Source: Microbacterium timonense | Lineage (GTDB): Bacteria > Actinomycetota > Actinomycetes > Actinomycetales > Microbacteriaceae | Direction of reading: 5' to 3' | Length of the DNA: 64,000 bases | Assembly (NCBI RefSeq): GCF_900292075.1 | Contig: NZ_OLMV01000003.1 | Coordinates: 186,001 to 250,000, forward strand | In this document: positions 8,969-16,340 of the stretch, in pieces | How the letters are laid out: the number at the start of each line of letters is the position of its first letter | Numbering within the stretch: position 1 is the stretch's first letter | Made by a program: the position numbers and the translations under genes | The notes under the pieces: generated by a model | The model's input: only the letters and a program-made list of their open reading frames with translations | Told to the model about the DNA's origin: nothing | Database searches by the model: none

Positions 8969-10423
8969 GTGTCCGACATGAGTTCCCGCGAACCCTCGCC
9001 TGACGAGCCGGCGCGCCCCGTCGAGCCGGTGCTCTCCACTGCAGCCCTCAACGCCGAGGGCGCCGACGACACTCCGGTGCCGCGCAAGCAGGTGTTCGCG
9101 TGGGCGGTCTGGGACTGGGCGACGCAGCCCTTCAACTCCGTCATCCTGACCTTCGTCTTCGTGTCGCTGTACCTCGTGTCCGACAGCTTCCTGCCCGCCG
9201 ACGTGGCAGCGCAGAACGCGGACGGCGACCTGGTGTGCTCGCGCGCGACCGACGCCGCGACGGCGTACTGCGGAGGCCTGGCGGATCTCTCGGAGTGGTA
9301 CGGCTGGGTCACGTTCGCCGCCGGCATCCTGATCCTCCTGCTGGCTCCCGTGCTCGGCCAGCGCGCGGACGCGTCGGGAACCAAGAAGCGCTGGGTGGTC
9401 GGCGCCACGGCGGTGCTGGCGCTCCTGCAGTTCGCGCTGTTCTTCGTGTATGCGCAGCCGCAGTTCTTCTGGCTCGGGGCGATCCTGGTCGCGCTCGGGT
9501 CGGTCGCGTCCGAGATCGCGGGCGTCAACTACAACGCGATGCTGGTGCAGGTGTCGACGCCCAAGACCATCGGCCGGGTCAGCGGCCTGGGCTGGGGTCT
9601 CGGCTACATCGGCGGCATCCTGGCGCTCGCGATCGTCGTCGTCCTCAACACCGCCGGGTGGTTCGGGCTGGACGTCTCGGGCGGATTGGCGTACCGGCTC
9701 ATCGCGGTCGGGGCGGCGGTATGGACCGTCGTGTTCGCGCTGCCCTTCGTCTTCCTGGTGCCGGAGTCACCGGCCCGGCCTGACCGCCCGCGGGTCGGCT
9801 TCTTCCGCAGCTACATCGTGCTGGTGCACGACATCGTGGCGCTGTACCGCGAGCACCGCCCGACGTTCTGGTTCCTCATCGCGAGCGCCGTCTACCGCGA
9901 TGGCCTGGCCGGGGTCTTCGCCTTCGGCGGCGTGCTCGCCGCGGTGTCGTTCGGGTTCAGTCCGACCGAGGTCATCGCGTTCGGCATCGCGCTGAACCTC
10001 GTCGCCGGCGTGTCGACCATCGTGGCGGGGCGCCTCGACGACCGCTTCGGCGCGCGGGCGGTCATCATCACCGCCCTGACGATCCTCATCGCCAGCGCCC
10101 TGTTCGTCTTCTTCTTCCGTGAGGGCGGCAAGCCGGTGTTCTGGGTGGGCGGCATCATCCTGTCGGCGGCGGTCGGCCCCGCGCAGGCGTCGAGCCGGTC
10201 GCTGCTGGCCCGCGTCACGCCGCGCGGCATGCAGGGCGAGGTGTTCGGCCTCTACGCCACGACCGGCCGGGTCATGAGCTTCCTGTCGCCGCTGTTGTGG
10301 GCCGCGCTCATCGCGTGGTTCGGCGCGACGCACTACGGCATCCTCGGCATCGTCATCGTTCTGCTGGCAGGCCTCCTGCTGCTGCTGCCCGTCAAGCTCA
10401 AGCGCCGCGACATCGACGGCTGA
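8969..10423 (+). CDS. MFS permease of the UMF1/Atg22-like type
   Basis: A 484-residue transporter with about 12 hydrophobic segments. The N-terminal AWAVWDWATQPFNSVILTFVF resembles the UMF1 (Atg22-like) subgroup of the major facilitator superfamily. A GQRADASGTKKRW loop after the second helix and RLDDRFGARAV in the second half are typical MFS loop motifs. Members are predicted effluxers; the substrate is unknown (amino acids are known for yeast Atg22 only). GTG at 8969 was chosen because GAAGGGGG precedes it at 7 nt. It stands alone between a divergent membrane protein and the repeat array at 10478. Confidence 0.8.
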   Translation: MSDMSSREPSPDEPARPVEPVLSTAALNAEGADDTPVPRKQVFAWAVWDWATQPFNSVILTFVFVSLYLVSDSFLPADVAAQNADGDLVCSRATDAATAYCGGLADLSEWYGWVTFAAGILILLLAPVLGQRADASGTKKRWVVGATAVLALLQFALFFVYAQPQFFWLGAILVALGSVASEIAGVNYNAMLVQVSTPKTIGRVSGLGWGLGYIGGILALAIVVVLNTAGWFGLDVSGGLAYRLIAVGAAVWTVVFALPFVFLVPESPARPDRPRVGFFRSYIVLVHDIVALYREHRPTFWFLIASAVYRDGLAGVFAFGGVLAAVSFGFSPTEVIAFGIALNLVAGVSTIVAGRLDDRFGARAVIITALTILIASALFVFFFREGGKPVFWVGGIILSAAVGPAQASSRSLLARVTPRGMQGEVFGLYATTGRVMSFLSPLLWAALIAWFGATHYGILGIVIVLLAGLLLLLPVKLKRRDIDG

Positions 10424-10477
10424 TCGGTCGCGCACCGCACGAGTCGATACGTCGTGCTCGGGCGCCGGACGAGTCCG

Positions 10478-10885
10478 GGCGCGGCACGGGTCGACACGTT
10501 GCGGTCCGGCGCCGCACGAGTCGACACGTCGTGGTCCGGCACCGCACGAGTCGACACGTTGCGGTCCGGCGCCCCGCACGAGTCGATACGTTGTAGTCGA
10601 GTCGACACGTTCTGCCCGTTCGGAACGCATCGACTCGCTCGGAACGTGTCGACTCGCGTCGCGGGCGGGAGTCGGCGGGTCCGGCGCGGCACGGGTCGAC
10701 ACGTTGCGGTCCGGCGCCGCACGAGTCGACACGTCGTGGTCCGGCACCGCACGAGTCGACACGTTGCGGTCCGGCGCCCCGCACGAGTCGATACGTTGTA
10801 GTCGAGTCGACACGTTCTGCCCGTTCGGAACGCATCGACTCGCTCGGAACGTGTCGACTCGCGTCGCGGGCGGGAGTCGGCGGGT
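10478..10885. repeat. Perfect 205-bp tandem duplication containing GTCGACACGT subrepeats
   Basis: Positions 10478-10680 and 10683-10885 are identical base for base, with period 205. Each unit holds three near-identical ~30-bp subunits beginning GTCGACACGT (with TGCGGTCCGGCGCC or CGTGGTCCGGCACC between), then a degenerate copy (GTCGATACGT), another GTCGACACGT, and an inverted ACGTGTCGACTCG. The related sequence starts at about 10437. No ribosome site or family-like protein was found in either strand. Open frames across it read the same decapeptides repeatedly (NVSTRAAPDR), as expected from repeat periodicity in G+C-rich DNA. Confidence 0.95.
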
Positions 10886-10922
10886 CGGGATGCCGGAACC
10901 CGGGCGACGCCAGTCGTGCCGG

Positions 10923-11540
10923 TCAGGCCGGCCAGGAGTCGGCGAGCTTGGTGAGCAGCCGGGCGAGCTCGGCGCGCTCCTCGTCGGTGAAGGCGGCGAG
11001 GGCCGCGTCGACGGCCTCGCGCCTCTCCCCTCGGAAGCCGCGCACCAGGCGGGTTCCGGCATCCGTCAGCGCCACGCGGGTGCGCCGCGCGTCGTCGGGG
11101 TCGGCCTCTCGCCGCACCAGGTCCATCTGGACCGCCTGCTGCACCAGGCGCGACGCCCGCGGCTGATCGACCCCGACGGCGTCGGCGATCTCTCCCACCG
11201 AGAGCGGGTGGGATGCCGCGGCCAGCGCCTCGAGCAAGCGCATGCGTGCGGGTCCGCCGATGCGAGCGGCAGCGGCCCAGGGCGGTGCGCCGAAGCCGGG
11301 TGGCGGTCCACCGTGATGCCAGGGAGCGTGGCCGGGCATGCCGTCAGCGGGTCCGCCGTTCGCTGCCTGCGCATCGAAGTGGGCATGCCGCCCGTGCGGC
11401 CCGCCGTGGCCGTGGCCGTGCGGACCGGGTCGTCCCCGCCCGCTCTGTCCCTCCGCCCAGGGGCGCGGCATCCGACGACCTCGCAGACGCGCGAGCGCCG
11501 CGGCGATGGCATCCGATGGATCGGCGGGGGTCTCGGGCAT
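10923..11540 (-). CDS. MarR-type regulator with His/Gly-rich N-terminal segment
   Basis: A 205-residue protein. Residues ~30-75 are rich in His, Gly and Pro (GPHGHGHGGPHGRHAHF, then HAPWHHGG), resembling a metal-binding segment. Residues ~90-205 form a MarR winged helix-turn-helix (MRLLEALAAASHPLSVGEIADAVGVDQPRASRLVQQA, then the wing DPDDARRTRVALT). DNA binding and self-regulation through the divergent promoter region 11541-11655 are inferred. The neighbour across that region is a second MarR-like protein with an even larger His-rich tail, which suggests a metal-responsive pair, though metal binding is not established. Confidence 0.85.
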   Translation of the reverse strand: MPETPADPSDAIAAALARLRGRRMPRPWAEGQSGRGRPGPHGHGHGGPHGRHAHFDAQAANGGPADGMPGHAPWHHGGPPPGFGAPPWAAAARIGGPARMRLLEALAAASHPLSVGEIADAVGVDQPRASRLVQQAVQMDLVRREADPDDARRTRVALTDAGTRLVRGFRGERREAVDAALAAFTDEERAELARLLTKLADSWPA

Positions 11541-11551
11541 GCTCCCAATTT

Positions 11552-11617
11552 ACATGCGACTTGACATGAATCCGTACTCCATGTCACACTGCATGTACAT
11601 GCGTTTTGACATGCAAT
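11552..11617. promoter_or_regulatory. Divergent operator region with GACATG/ACATGC dyads
   Basis: Between the two MarR-like genes lie a perfect 12-bp palindrome GCATGTACATGC (11591-11602) and an inverted pair TGACATG (11562-11568) / CATGTCA (11580-11586). There is also a direct repeat, ACATGCGACTTGACATG (11552-11568) and ACATGCGTTTTGACATG (11597-11613). TTGACA within each direct repeat could serve as a -35. These are plausible binding sites for one or both MarR proteins. A GGCGGC/GCCGCC hairpin (11621-11638) follows in the 5' leader of the plus-strand gene. Confidence 0.65.
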
Positions 11618-11655
11618 TCCGGCGGCGATCGAGCCGCCGCACGAGAGGACTTCCC

Positions 11656-12675
11656 ATGGACGACCACGAGAACGAACACAACGACACCCCTCGCCCCACC
11701 GACCCTCGCCCGCTCGGGTACTGGTTGCACGTCGTCGACGGACTGCTAACCCGCGAGTTCGCGGAGGCACTCGGATCGGAAGGCATCGACCGGCGCGACT
11801 GGATGGTGCTGAACGTGCTGTCCGGCGACGTCGATGCACCCGAGCTGCGCGAGCGGCTGACCCGCAAGGGCAAGCGGCTGCGCACCCTCGAAGACCGCGG
11901 CTGGGTCGCGCAGCAGGGCGACGGCACATGGACGCTGACGGGGGCCGGCCGGGCCGAGAAGGAGCGCATCGGCGCGATCGTCGACGGCATCCGCTCACGC
12001 GTCGTCGGCGCCGTCGGCGACGAGGCCTATGCCGCCATGACAGCTTCGCTGGAGTCGATCGCCCGCGAACTGGGCTGGAACGAGGATGCCGCCGACCGCG
12101 GATTCTCCGGCTTCAGACGCCGCGCGGGATTCGGCGGAAAGGGTGCGCCCGGGTTCCACCCCGGCTTCGGACCCGGCTGGGGATCCGGACGTGGTTTCGG
12201 CCCCGGGTTCGGCGGGCGGCCGCGGCCGTTCGAGCCCGACATCCACGACGGCTACGGCCGCAACCGGCACCGCGGGTTCGCTCCGGGGCGCCCCGGCCGC
12301 CCGGCCGAGCGCTTCGATGAGCCGTTCAGCAGCGAGTCCGGCGACACGGAAGGATGCCACGGCCACCACCCGCACGCCGGCCACGGCCACCGCAACCACG
12401 AAGGCCACGGGCACGAAGGCCACGGCCACGAAGGCCACGGGAACCACGGCCACGGGCACGACGGCCGCGGGCACGCGCACGACGGCCGCGGGCACGGGCA
12501 CGACGGCCGCGGGCACGAGGACCACGGACACGGGCACCACGGGTTCCGGGGTCACTCCGGCTCCGGCGCTTACGGCTTCCGGGGTCACCGCGACGGCGAT
12601 CGCCGCACACAGCGCGCCTACGAGCGCGGGTTCGACGCCGGCTTCCTGCGCGGCCGCGAGTACGGCGCCGCCTGA
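11656..12675 (+). CDS. MarR/PadR-like winged-helix protein with very long His/Gly-rich tail
   Basis: A 339-residue protein. The N-terminal ~125 residues look like a winged-helix domain (LLTREFAEALGSEGIDRRDWMVLNVLSGD, then LRTLEDRGWVAQQGDGTWTLTGAGRAE). The middle is Gly/Phe/Pro/Arg-rich (GFGPGWGSGRGFGPGF). Residues ~230-305 are a tandem His/Gly array (repeats of HGHEG, HGHDGRG and similar). The end (RAYERGFDAGFLRGREYG) is again well ordered. Histidine runs like this bind Ni, Zn or Cu in chaperones and regulators, so a metal sensor or store is inferred. The ATG at 11656 follows AGAGGAC. It is transcribed divergently from the other His-rich MarR protein. Confidence 0.75.
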   Translation: MDDHENEHNDTPRPTDPRPLGYWLHVVDGLLTREFAEALGSEGIDRRDWMVLNVLSGDVDAPELRERLTRKGKRLRTLEDRGWVAQQGDGTWTLTGAGRAEKERIGAIVDGIRSRVVGAVGDEAYAAMTASLESIARELGWNEDAADRGFSGFRRRAGFGGKGAPGFHPGFGPGWGSGRGFGPGFGGRPRPFEPDIHDGYGRNRHRGFAPGRPGRPAERFDEPFSSESGDTEGCHGHHPHAGHGHRNHEGHGHEGHGHEGHGNHGHGHDGRGHAHDGRGHGHDGRGHEDHGHGHHGFRGHSGSGAYGFRGHRDGDRRTQRAYERGFDAGFLRGREYGAA

Positions 12676-12700
12676 CCCCCGGCATCCGTCCTCACTCCGC

Positions 12701-12770
12701 GAGACTCCACCTGCGCGCCGAAACTTCGTGTCTGACACGAAGTCTCGGCGCGTCAGTGATGTCTCACGGA
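12701..12770. repeat. Inverted-repeat element (GCGAGACTCCA family), copy 1
   Basis: The core 12714-12752 folds into a 19-bp stem with one mismatch around a 1-nt loop (CGCGCCGAAACTTCGTGTC and its complement). It is flanked on the left by GCGAGACTCCA and on the right by TGTCTCACGG. The same arms (GCGAGACTCC and CGCCGAGAC/GTCTCGGCG) recur at 15511-15579. It may also serve as terminator of the upstream His-rich gene, but no T-run follows. Confidence 0.75.
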
Positions 12771-12865
12771 CGAGACGCGGGCAGAGCGGCGTCTCCACGG
12801 CGCGACCGGCGCAACGGGCCCGGCGGCGTCACACGCCCGTCACACGCGCACGGCACAATGGGCCC

Positions 12866-13567
12866 GTGACGTCGGCCCCCGCGCTCCTCGCCATCTCGCA
12901 TGGCACGTCGTCGCCCACCGGGCAGGCGGCGGTCGAAGCGCTGGTGGCTGCGGTGGCCCGCCGGATTCCGGGCGTCATCGTGCGGCTGGGGCACGTCGAT
13001 GTCCAGCAGCCGGATGTCGCGGCATCCCTCGATGCGATCCCCGAGGGCACGCCGGTGGTCATCGTGCCGCTGCTGCTCTCGGCCGGGTACCACGTGCGTG
13101 TCGACCTGCGGAAGCAGTCCGCCGGCCGTGAGGGAGTCACGATCGCGCCCGCTCTGGGGCCGGACCTGCGCCTGGTCGACGTGCTCCTCACCAGGCTTGC
13201 GACCGTCGACTCGGCTCCAGACGACGCGATCGTCCTCGCCGTCGCGGGATCCAGCGACGAGCGGGCGAACGAGGACTGCCGTGAGATCGGGCGGATGCTG
13301 GCGGCCCGGGTGGACCGGGAGGTCACCGTCGGTTTCCTCGCCGCCGCTGACCCGCGGCTGGATGCCGCCGTCGCCGCGGCGACCGCGCGAGGCCGGGTCG
13401 TCGTCGCGAATTACCTTCTGGCGCCCGGCTATTTCCACGACCTCGCTGTTCGTCTGGCCGGCACCTCGCCCGTCGCGCCGCCGCTGCTTGGTGCTGACGA
13501 ACCGCCCGCGGCGCTCGTCGAGCTGGTCGTCGAGCGCTACCGTACCGCCGCCGGATTCTCCGACTGA
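12866..13567 (+). CDS. Sirohydrochlorin chelatase, CbiX/SirB family
   Basis: A 233-residue protein with the two-lobed CbiX fold. LLAISHGTSS near the N-terminus carries the metal-handling His, and PVVIVPLLLSAGYHVRVDL carries the second conserved His. A second half (VVVANYLLAPGYFHDLAV) resembles the first. The family inserts Fe2+ (SirB) or Co2+ (CbiX) into sirohydrochlorin. Ferrochelatase is the likelier role here because sulfite reductase, which needs siroheme, follows 160 bp downstream and uroporphyrinogen methyltransferase lies in the same island. GTG at 12866 puts the start just before the first strand; no strong ribosome site is visible. Much longer upstream reading frames are extensions through the repeat. 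Confidence 0.85.
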   Translation: MTSAPALLAISHGTSSPTGQAAVEALVAAVARRIPGVIVRLGHVDVQQPDVAASLDAIPEGTPVVIVPLLLSAGYHVRVDLRKQSAGREGVTIAPALGPDLRLVDVLLTRLATVDSAPDDAIVLAVAGSSDERANEDCREIGRMLAARVDREVTVGFLAAADPRLDAAVAAATARGRVVVANYLLAPGYFHDLAVRLAGTSPVAPPLLGADEPPAALVELVVERYRTAAGFSD

Positions 13568-13600
13568 GTCCACCAATCCGTCGGCCTGCAACTGTGTGTC

Positions 13601-13631
13601 GTCCGGTTACGCACGTTAACGCCCCTTGACG
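13601..13631 (+). promoter_or_regulatory. Possible operator/promoter of the sulfur operon
   Basis: A perfect palindrome CGTTAACG (13614-13621), within the dyad GTTA-N7-TAAC (13606-13620), sits just upstream of a TTGACG (13626-13631) in the 160-bp gap before sulfite reductase. I cannot place a convincing -10. Control by a sulfur regulator such as CysR/McbR is known in Corynebacterium but not shown here. Confidence 0.3.
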
Positions 13632-13729
13632 CTGGGATAGGTGTCGACGGCCCCCGCTTCTAGCCTCACGGAATGGACTCGATAGAGTCCGGCCCGGACG
13701 ACGGTCCGGGACACACCCCGGAGGCCACC

Positions 13730-15463
13730 GTGACCATCAGCGACACCGAACCGCGCTCTGCGTCGGACCGCCCGCGCGCGGCCGTGCGCCCGCCGCGCGC
13801 GTCGTCGAAGCCGAACGGGCAATGGAAGATCGACGGCACGACGCCGCTCAACGGCAACGAGGAGTGGAAACAGGTCGACAACGGCCTGAGCGTGCGCGAG
13901 CGCATCGAGAACGTCTACTCGAAGGGCGGCTTCGCCTCGATCGACCCGACCGACCTGCACGGGCGCTTCCGCGTGTGGGGTCTGTACACGCAGCGAAAGC
14001 CCGGCATCGACGGCGGCCGCACCGCCACCCTGACCCCGGAAGAGCTCGAGGACGAGTTCTTCATGCTGCGCGTGCGCATCGACGGCGGCCAGCTGACCAC
14101 CGAGCAGCTGCGCGTCATCGCGGGCATCTCGACCGAATTCGGCCGCGACACCGCAGACATCACCGACCGACAGAACATCCAGCTGCACTGGATCCGCGTC
14201 GAGGACATCCCCGAGATCTGGCGCCGCCTCGAGGCGGTGGGCCTGCAGACCACGGAGGCCTGCGGCGACGTTCCGCGCGTCATCCTCGGCTCGCCGGTCG
14301 CCGGCATCGCGGCGGACGAGCTCATCGACCCCACGCCGCAGATCAACGAGATCACCGCCCGCTTCCTCGGCGACCCGACGCTGGCCAACCTGCCGCGCAA
14401 GTTCAAGTCCGCGATCACCGGTCACCCGAGCCAGGACGTCGTCCACGAGATCAACGACGTCGCGTTCGTGGCCGTCGAGCACCCCGAGCTCGGCATCGGG
14501 TACGACCTCTGGGTGGGCGGCGCGCTGTCGACGACCCCCCGGCTCGGCGAGCGCCTGGGCGCGTTCGTGAAACCGGAGCAGGTGGCGGATGCCTGGCACG
14601 GCGTCACCCAGATCTTCCGCGATTACGGCTACCGGCGCCTGCGCAACAAGGCGCGGCTGAAGTTCCTGCTCGCCGAGTGGGGCACCGAGAAGTTCCGGCA
14701 GGTGCTGCAGGACGAGTACCTCGGCTACGCCCTTCCCGACGGGCCGGCGGCCCCGAGGCCAGCGACCCCCGGCGACCACGTCGGCGTGCACGAACAGAAG
14801 GACGGCCGCTTCTACATCGGCGTCACCCCGATCGTCGGCCGTGTCTCGGGGCCCACCCTCGCACGCCTCGCCGATCTCATCGAGGCGCACGGCTCCACGC
14901 GCCTGCGCACGACGCCGCACCAGAAGATCGTGATCCTCGACGTGCCGGCCGAGAACGTCGAGCCGCTCGTCGCCGAGCTCGACGCCCTCGGACTGCAGGC
15001 CCGGCCGAGCCTCATCCGCCGCGGCACCATCGCCTGCACCGGCATCGAGTTCTGCAAGCTGGCGATCGTCGAGACGAAGGTCAACGCGACCGCGGCCGTC
15101 CTCGATCTCGAGGAACGGCTGAAGGGCTTCGAGCTGCCGCATCCGATCTCCCTCCACGTGAACGGATGCCCCAACTCGTGCGCGCGCATCCAGACCGCCG
15201 ACATCGGGCTCAAGGGCCAGCTCGTCACGATCGACGGCGAGCAGGTGCCCGGCTACCAGGTGCACCTCGGTGGCGGCCTCGCCTCGCAGGATCGCGACGA
15301 GCCGGGCCTGGGCCGCACCGTGCGCGGGCTGAAGGTCGCGGCGGACGGCATCGCGGACTACGTCGAGCGCGTCGTGACCCGCTTCCTCGCCGATCGCGAC
15401 GCCGCGTCGAACGAGACGTTCGCCCAGTGGGCACACCGAGCGGAAGAGGAGGCACTCCAGTGA
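13730..15463 (+). CDS. sir: Assimilatory sulfite reductase (ferredoxin), siroheme/4Fe-4S
   Basis: About 577 residues. It reduces sulfite to sulfide with six electrons from ferredoxin in the cytoplasm. Duplicated ferrodoxin-like and siroheme domains are visible (first repeat from WGLYTQRKPGIDGG; second from HEQKDGRFYIGVTPIVGR). The cluster/siroheme cysteines are in CTGIEFC and NGCPNSC near the C-terminus, the C-x5-C plus C-x3-C pattern of sulfite and nitrite reductases. Sulfite is favoured over nitrite because cysH, cysD and cysN follow in the same operon. GTG at 13730 is preferred to an ATG at 13673 because GGAGG lies 6 nt before it and the first residues are poorly conserved. It overlaps the 46-codon frame that follows by 4 nt. 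Confidence 0.93.
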   Translation: MTISDTEPRSASDRPRAAVRPPRASSKPNGQWKIDGTTPLNGNEEWKQVDNGLSVRERIENVYSKGGFASIDPTDLHGRFRVWGLYTQRKPGIDGGRTATLTPEELEDEFFMLRVRIDGGQLTTEQLRVIAGISTEFGRDTADITDRQNIQLHWIRVEDIPEIWRRLEAVGLQTTEACGDVPRVILGSPVAGIAADELIDPTPQINEITARFLGDPTLANLPRKFKSAITGHPSQDVVHEINDVAFVAVEHPELGIGYDLWVGGALSTTPRLGERLGAFVKPEQVADAWHGVTQIFRDYGYRRLRNKARLKFLLAEWGTEKFRQVLQDEYLGYALPDGPAAPRPATPGDHVGVHEQKDGRFYIGVTPIVGRVSGPTLARLADLIEAHGSTRLRTTPHQKIVILDVPAENVEPLVAELDALGLQARPSLIRRGTIACTGIEFCKLAIVETKVNATAAVLDLEERLKGFELPHPISLHVNGCPNSCARIQTADIGLKGQLVTIDGEQVPGYQVHLGGGLASQDRDEPGLGRTVRGLKVAADGIADYVERVVTRFLADRDAASNETFAQWAHRAEEEALQ

Positions 15464-15600
15464 CCGTCCCGCCGATTCCGACCCGCACCCCCGCCGCCGC
15501 TCCCCTGTTCGCGAGACTCCATCGGGCCGCCGAGACAGCGGTCGGCGCGCGCAGTCTCGGCGCTCCACTGGAGTCTCGCGGAAGGGAGGAGGCGTCATGA
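15460..15600 (+). CDS. 46-residue frame linking sir and cysH, carrying an inverted repeat
   Basis: A GTG at 15460 overlaps the sir stop (GTGA), and the frame closes with TGA at 15598-15600, overlapping the cysH ATG at 15597 (ATGA). It is too short and lacks its own ribosome site, but both ends have the geometry of translational coupling. Most of the frame is made of an inverted-repeat element (15511-15579). The encoded peptide (MTVPPIPTRTP then Ala/Arg-rich) matches no family I know. It may be a real leader or linker peptide, or an accidental frame kept open so that ribosomes can travel from sir to cysH. GGAGG upstream of the cysH ATG provides an independent start there. Confidence 0.35.
   Translation: MTVPPIPTRTPAAAPLFARLHRAAETAVGARSLGAPLESRGREEAS
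15511..15579. repeat. Inverted-repeat element (GCGAGACTCCA family), copy 2
   Basis: The outer arms GCGAGACTCCA (15511-15521) and TGGAGTCTCGC (15569-15579) are perfect complements. Inner arms GCCGAGAC and GTCTCGGC lie within. The arms match those of the element at 12701-12770, so the two are copies of one family with different loop sequences. Confidence 0.8.
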
Positions 15601-16340
15601 CCGTGTCAGTCGCACCCCGCGCCACGACCAAGCGCACGCGCGAAGAGCTCAAGGCGCTCGCCGAGCAGGGCAACATCGAGCTGCGCAACCTCACCGACCA
15701 CGAGGCATCCGCCGCGGAGGTCGTCGCCTGGGTGGCACGCAACTTCGGGACGGATGCCGCGGCCGTGGCGTGCTCGATGGCCGATGCCGCCCTGCCCCAC
15801 CTCGTGGCCGAGCAGCTGCCCGGCGTCGACGTGCTGTTCCTCGACACCGGCTACCACTTCACCGAGACGTACGCGACGCGCGACGAGGTGCAGCGCGCGC
15901 TCGACGTGCGCATCGTCGACATCACCCCGACTCAAACGGTGGCGGAGCAGGACGCCGAGTTCGGCGCCAAGCTGTTCGAGCGCGACGCGAGCCTGTGCTG
16001 CGCGCGGCGCAAGGTCGCGCCGCTGCAGGAGGCGCTCGGCGGCTACGAAGTCTGGTTCACGGGCGTGCGCCGCGACGAGGCACCGACGCGCACGAACACG
16101 CCGCTCGTGACCTGGGACGAGCGCAACGGGCTCGTCAAGGTCAACCCGGTCGCCGCCTGGAGCCTCGACGACGTGCTCTCCTACGCCGCCGCGCACAAGG
16201 CGCCGGTGAACCTGCTCGTCGGGTTCGGCTACCCCTCCATCGGCTGCGAGCCGTGCACGAAGCCGGTCGCCCCCGGCGAAGACCCCCGATCCGGCCGCTG
16301 GGCCGGCTCCTCCAAGACGGAATGCGGGCTGCACGAATGA
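15597..16340 (+). CDS. cysH: APS (adenylylsulfate) reductase, thioredoxin-dependent, CysH
   Basis: A 247-residue reductase of activated sulfate to sulfite. The PP-loop fold is marked by FGTDAAAVACSMADA and VDVLFLDTGYHFTETY. Cysteine pairs C134-C135 (LCCARRK) and C217-x2-C220 (GCEPC) match the 4Fe-4S site of APS-type enzymes rather than PAPS-type. The catalytic Cys243 sits in the C-terminal ECGLHE. Thioredoxin is the usual reductant. Length is normal. It is coupled to cysD downstream (ATGA overlap), and GGAGG precedes its ATG. Confidence 0.95.
   Translation: MTVSVAPRATTKRTREELKALAEQGNIELRNLTDHEASAAEVVAWVARNFGTDAAAVACSMADAALPHLVAEQLPGVDVLFLDTGYHFTETYATRDEVQRALDVRIVDITPTQTVAEQDAEFGAKLFERDASLCCARRKVAPLQEALGGYEVWFTGVRRDEAPTRTNTPLVTWDERNGLVKVNPVAAWSLDDVLSYAAAHKAPVNLLVGFGYPSIGCEPCTKPVAPGEDPRSGRWAGSSKTECGLHE

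Noticed and set aside
10478..10885. CRISPR-like array
   Set aside because: Subunits are near-identical with no unique spacers and the large period is a whole-block duplication. No cas genes.
9767..11062. 431-codon minus-strand frame with repeated VSTRAAPDRN blocks
   Set aside because: It crosses the permease gene, the 205-bp tandem duplication and the MarR gene on the other frames; repeats give the regular peptide. No ribosome site or family.
13616..15847. 743-codon minus-strand frame over sir
   Set aside because: It lies antisense to sulfite reductase, which has clear cluster motifs; no family-like product.
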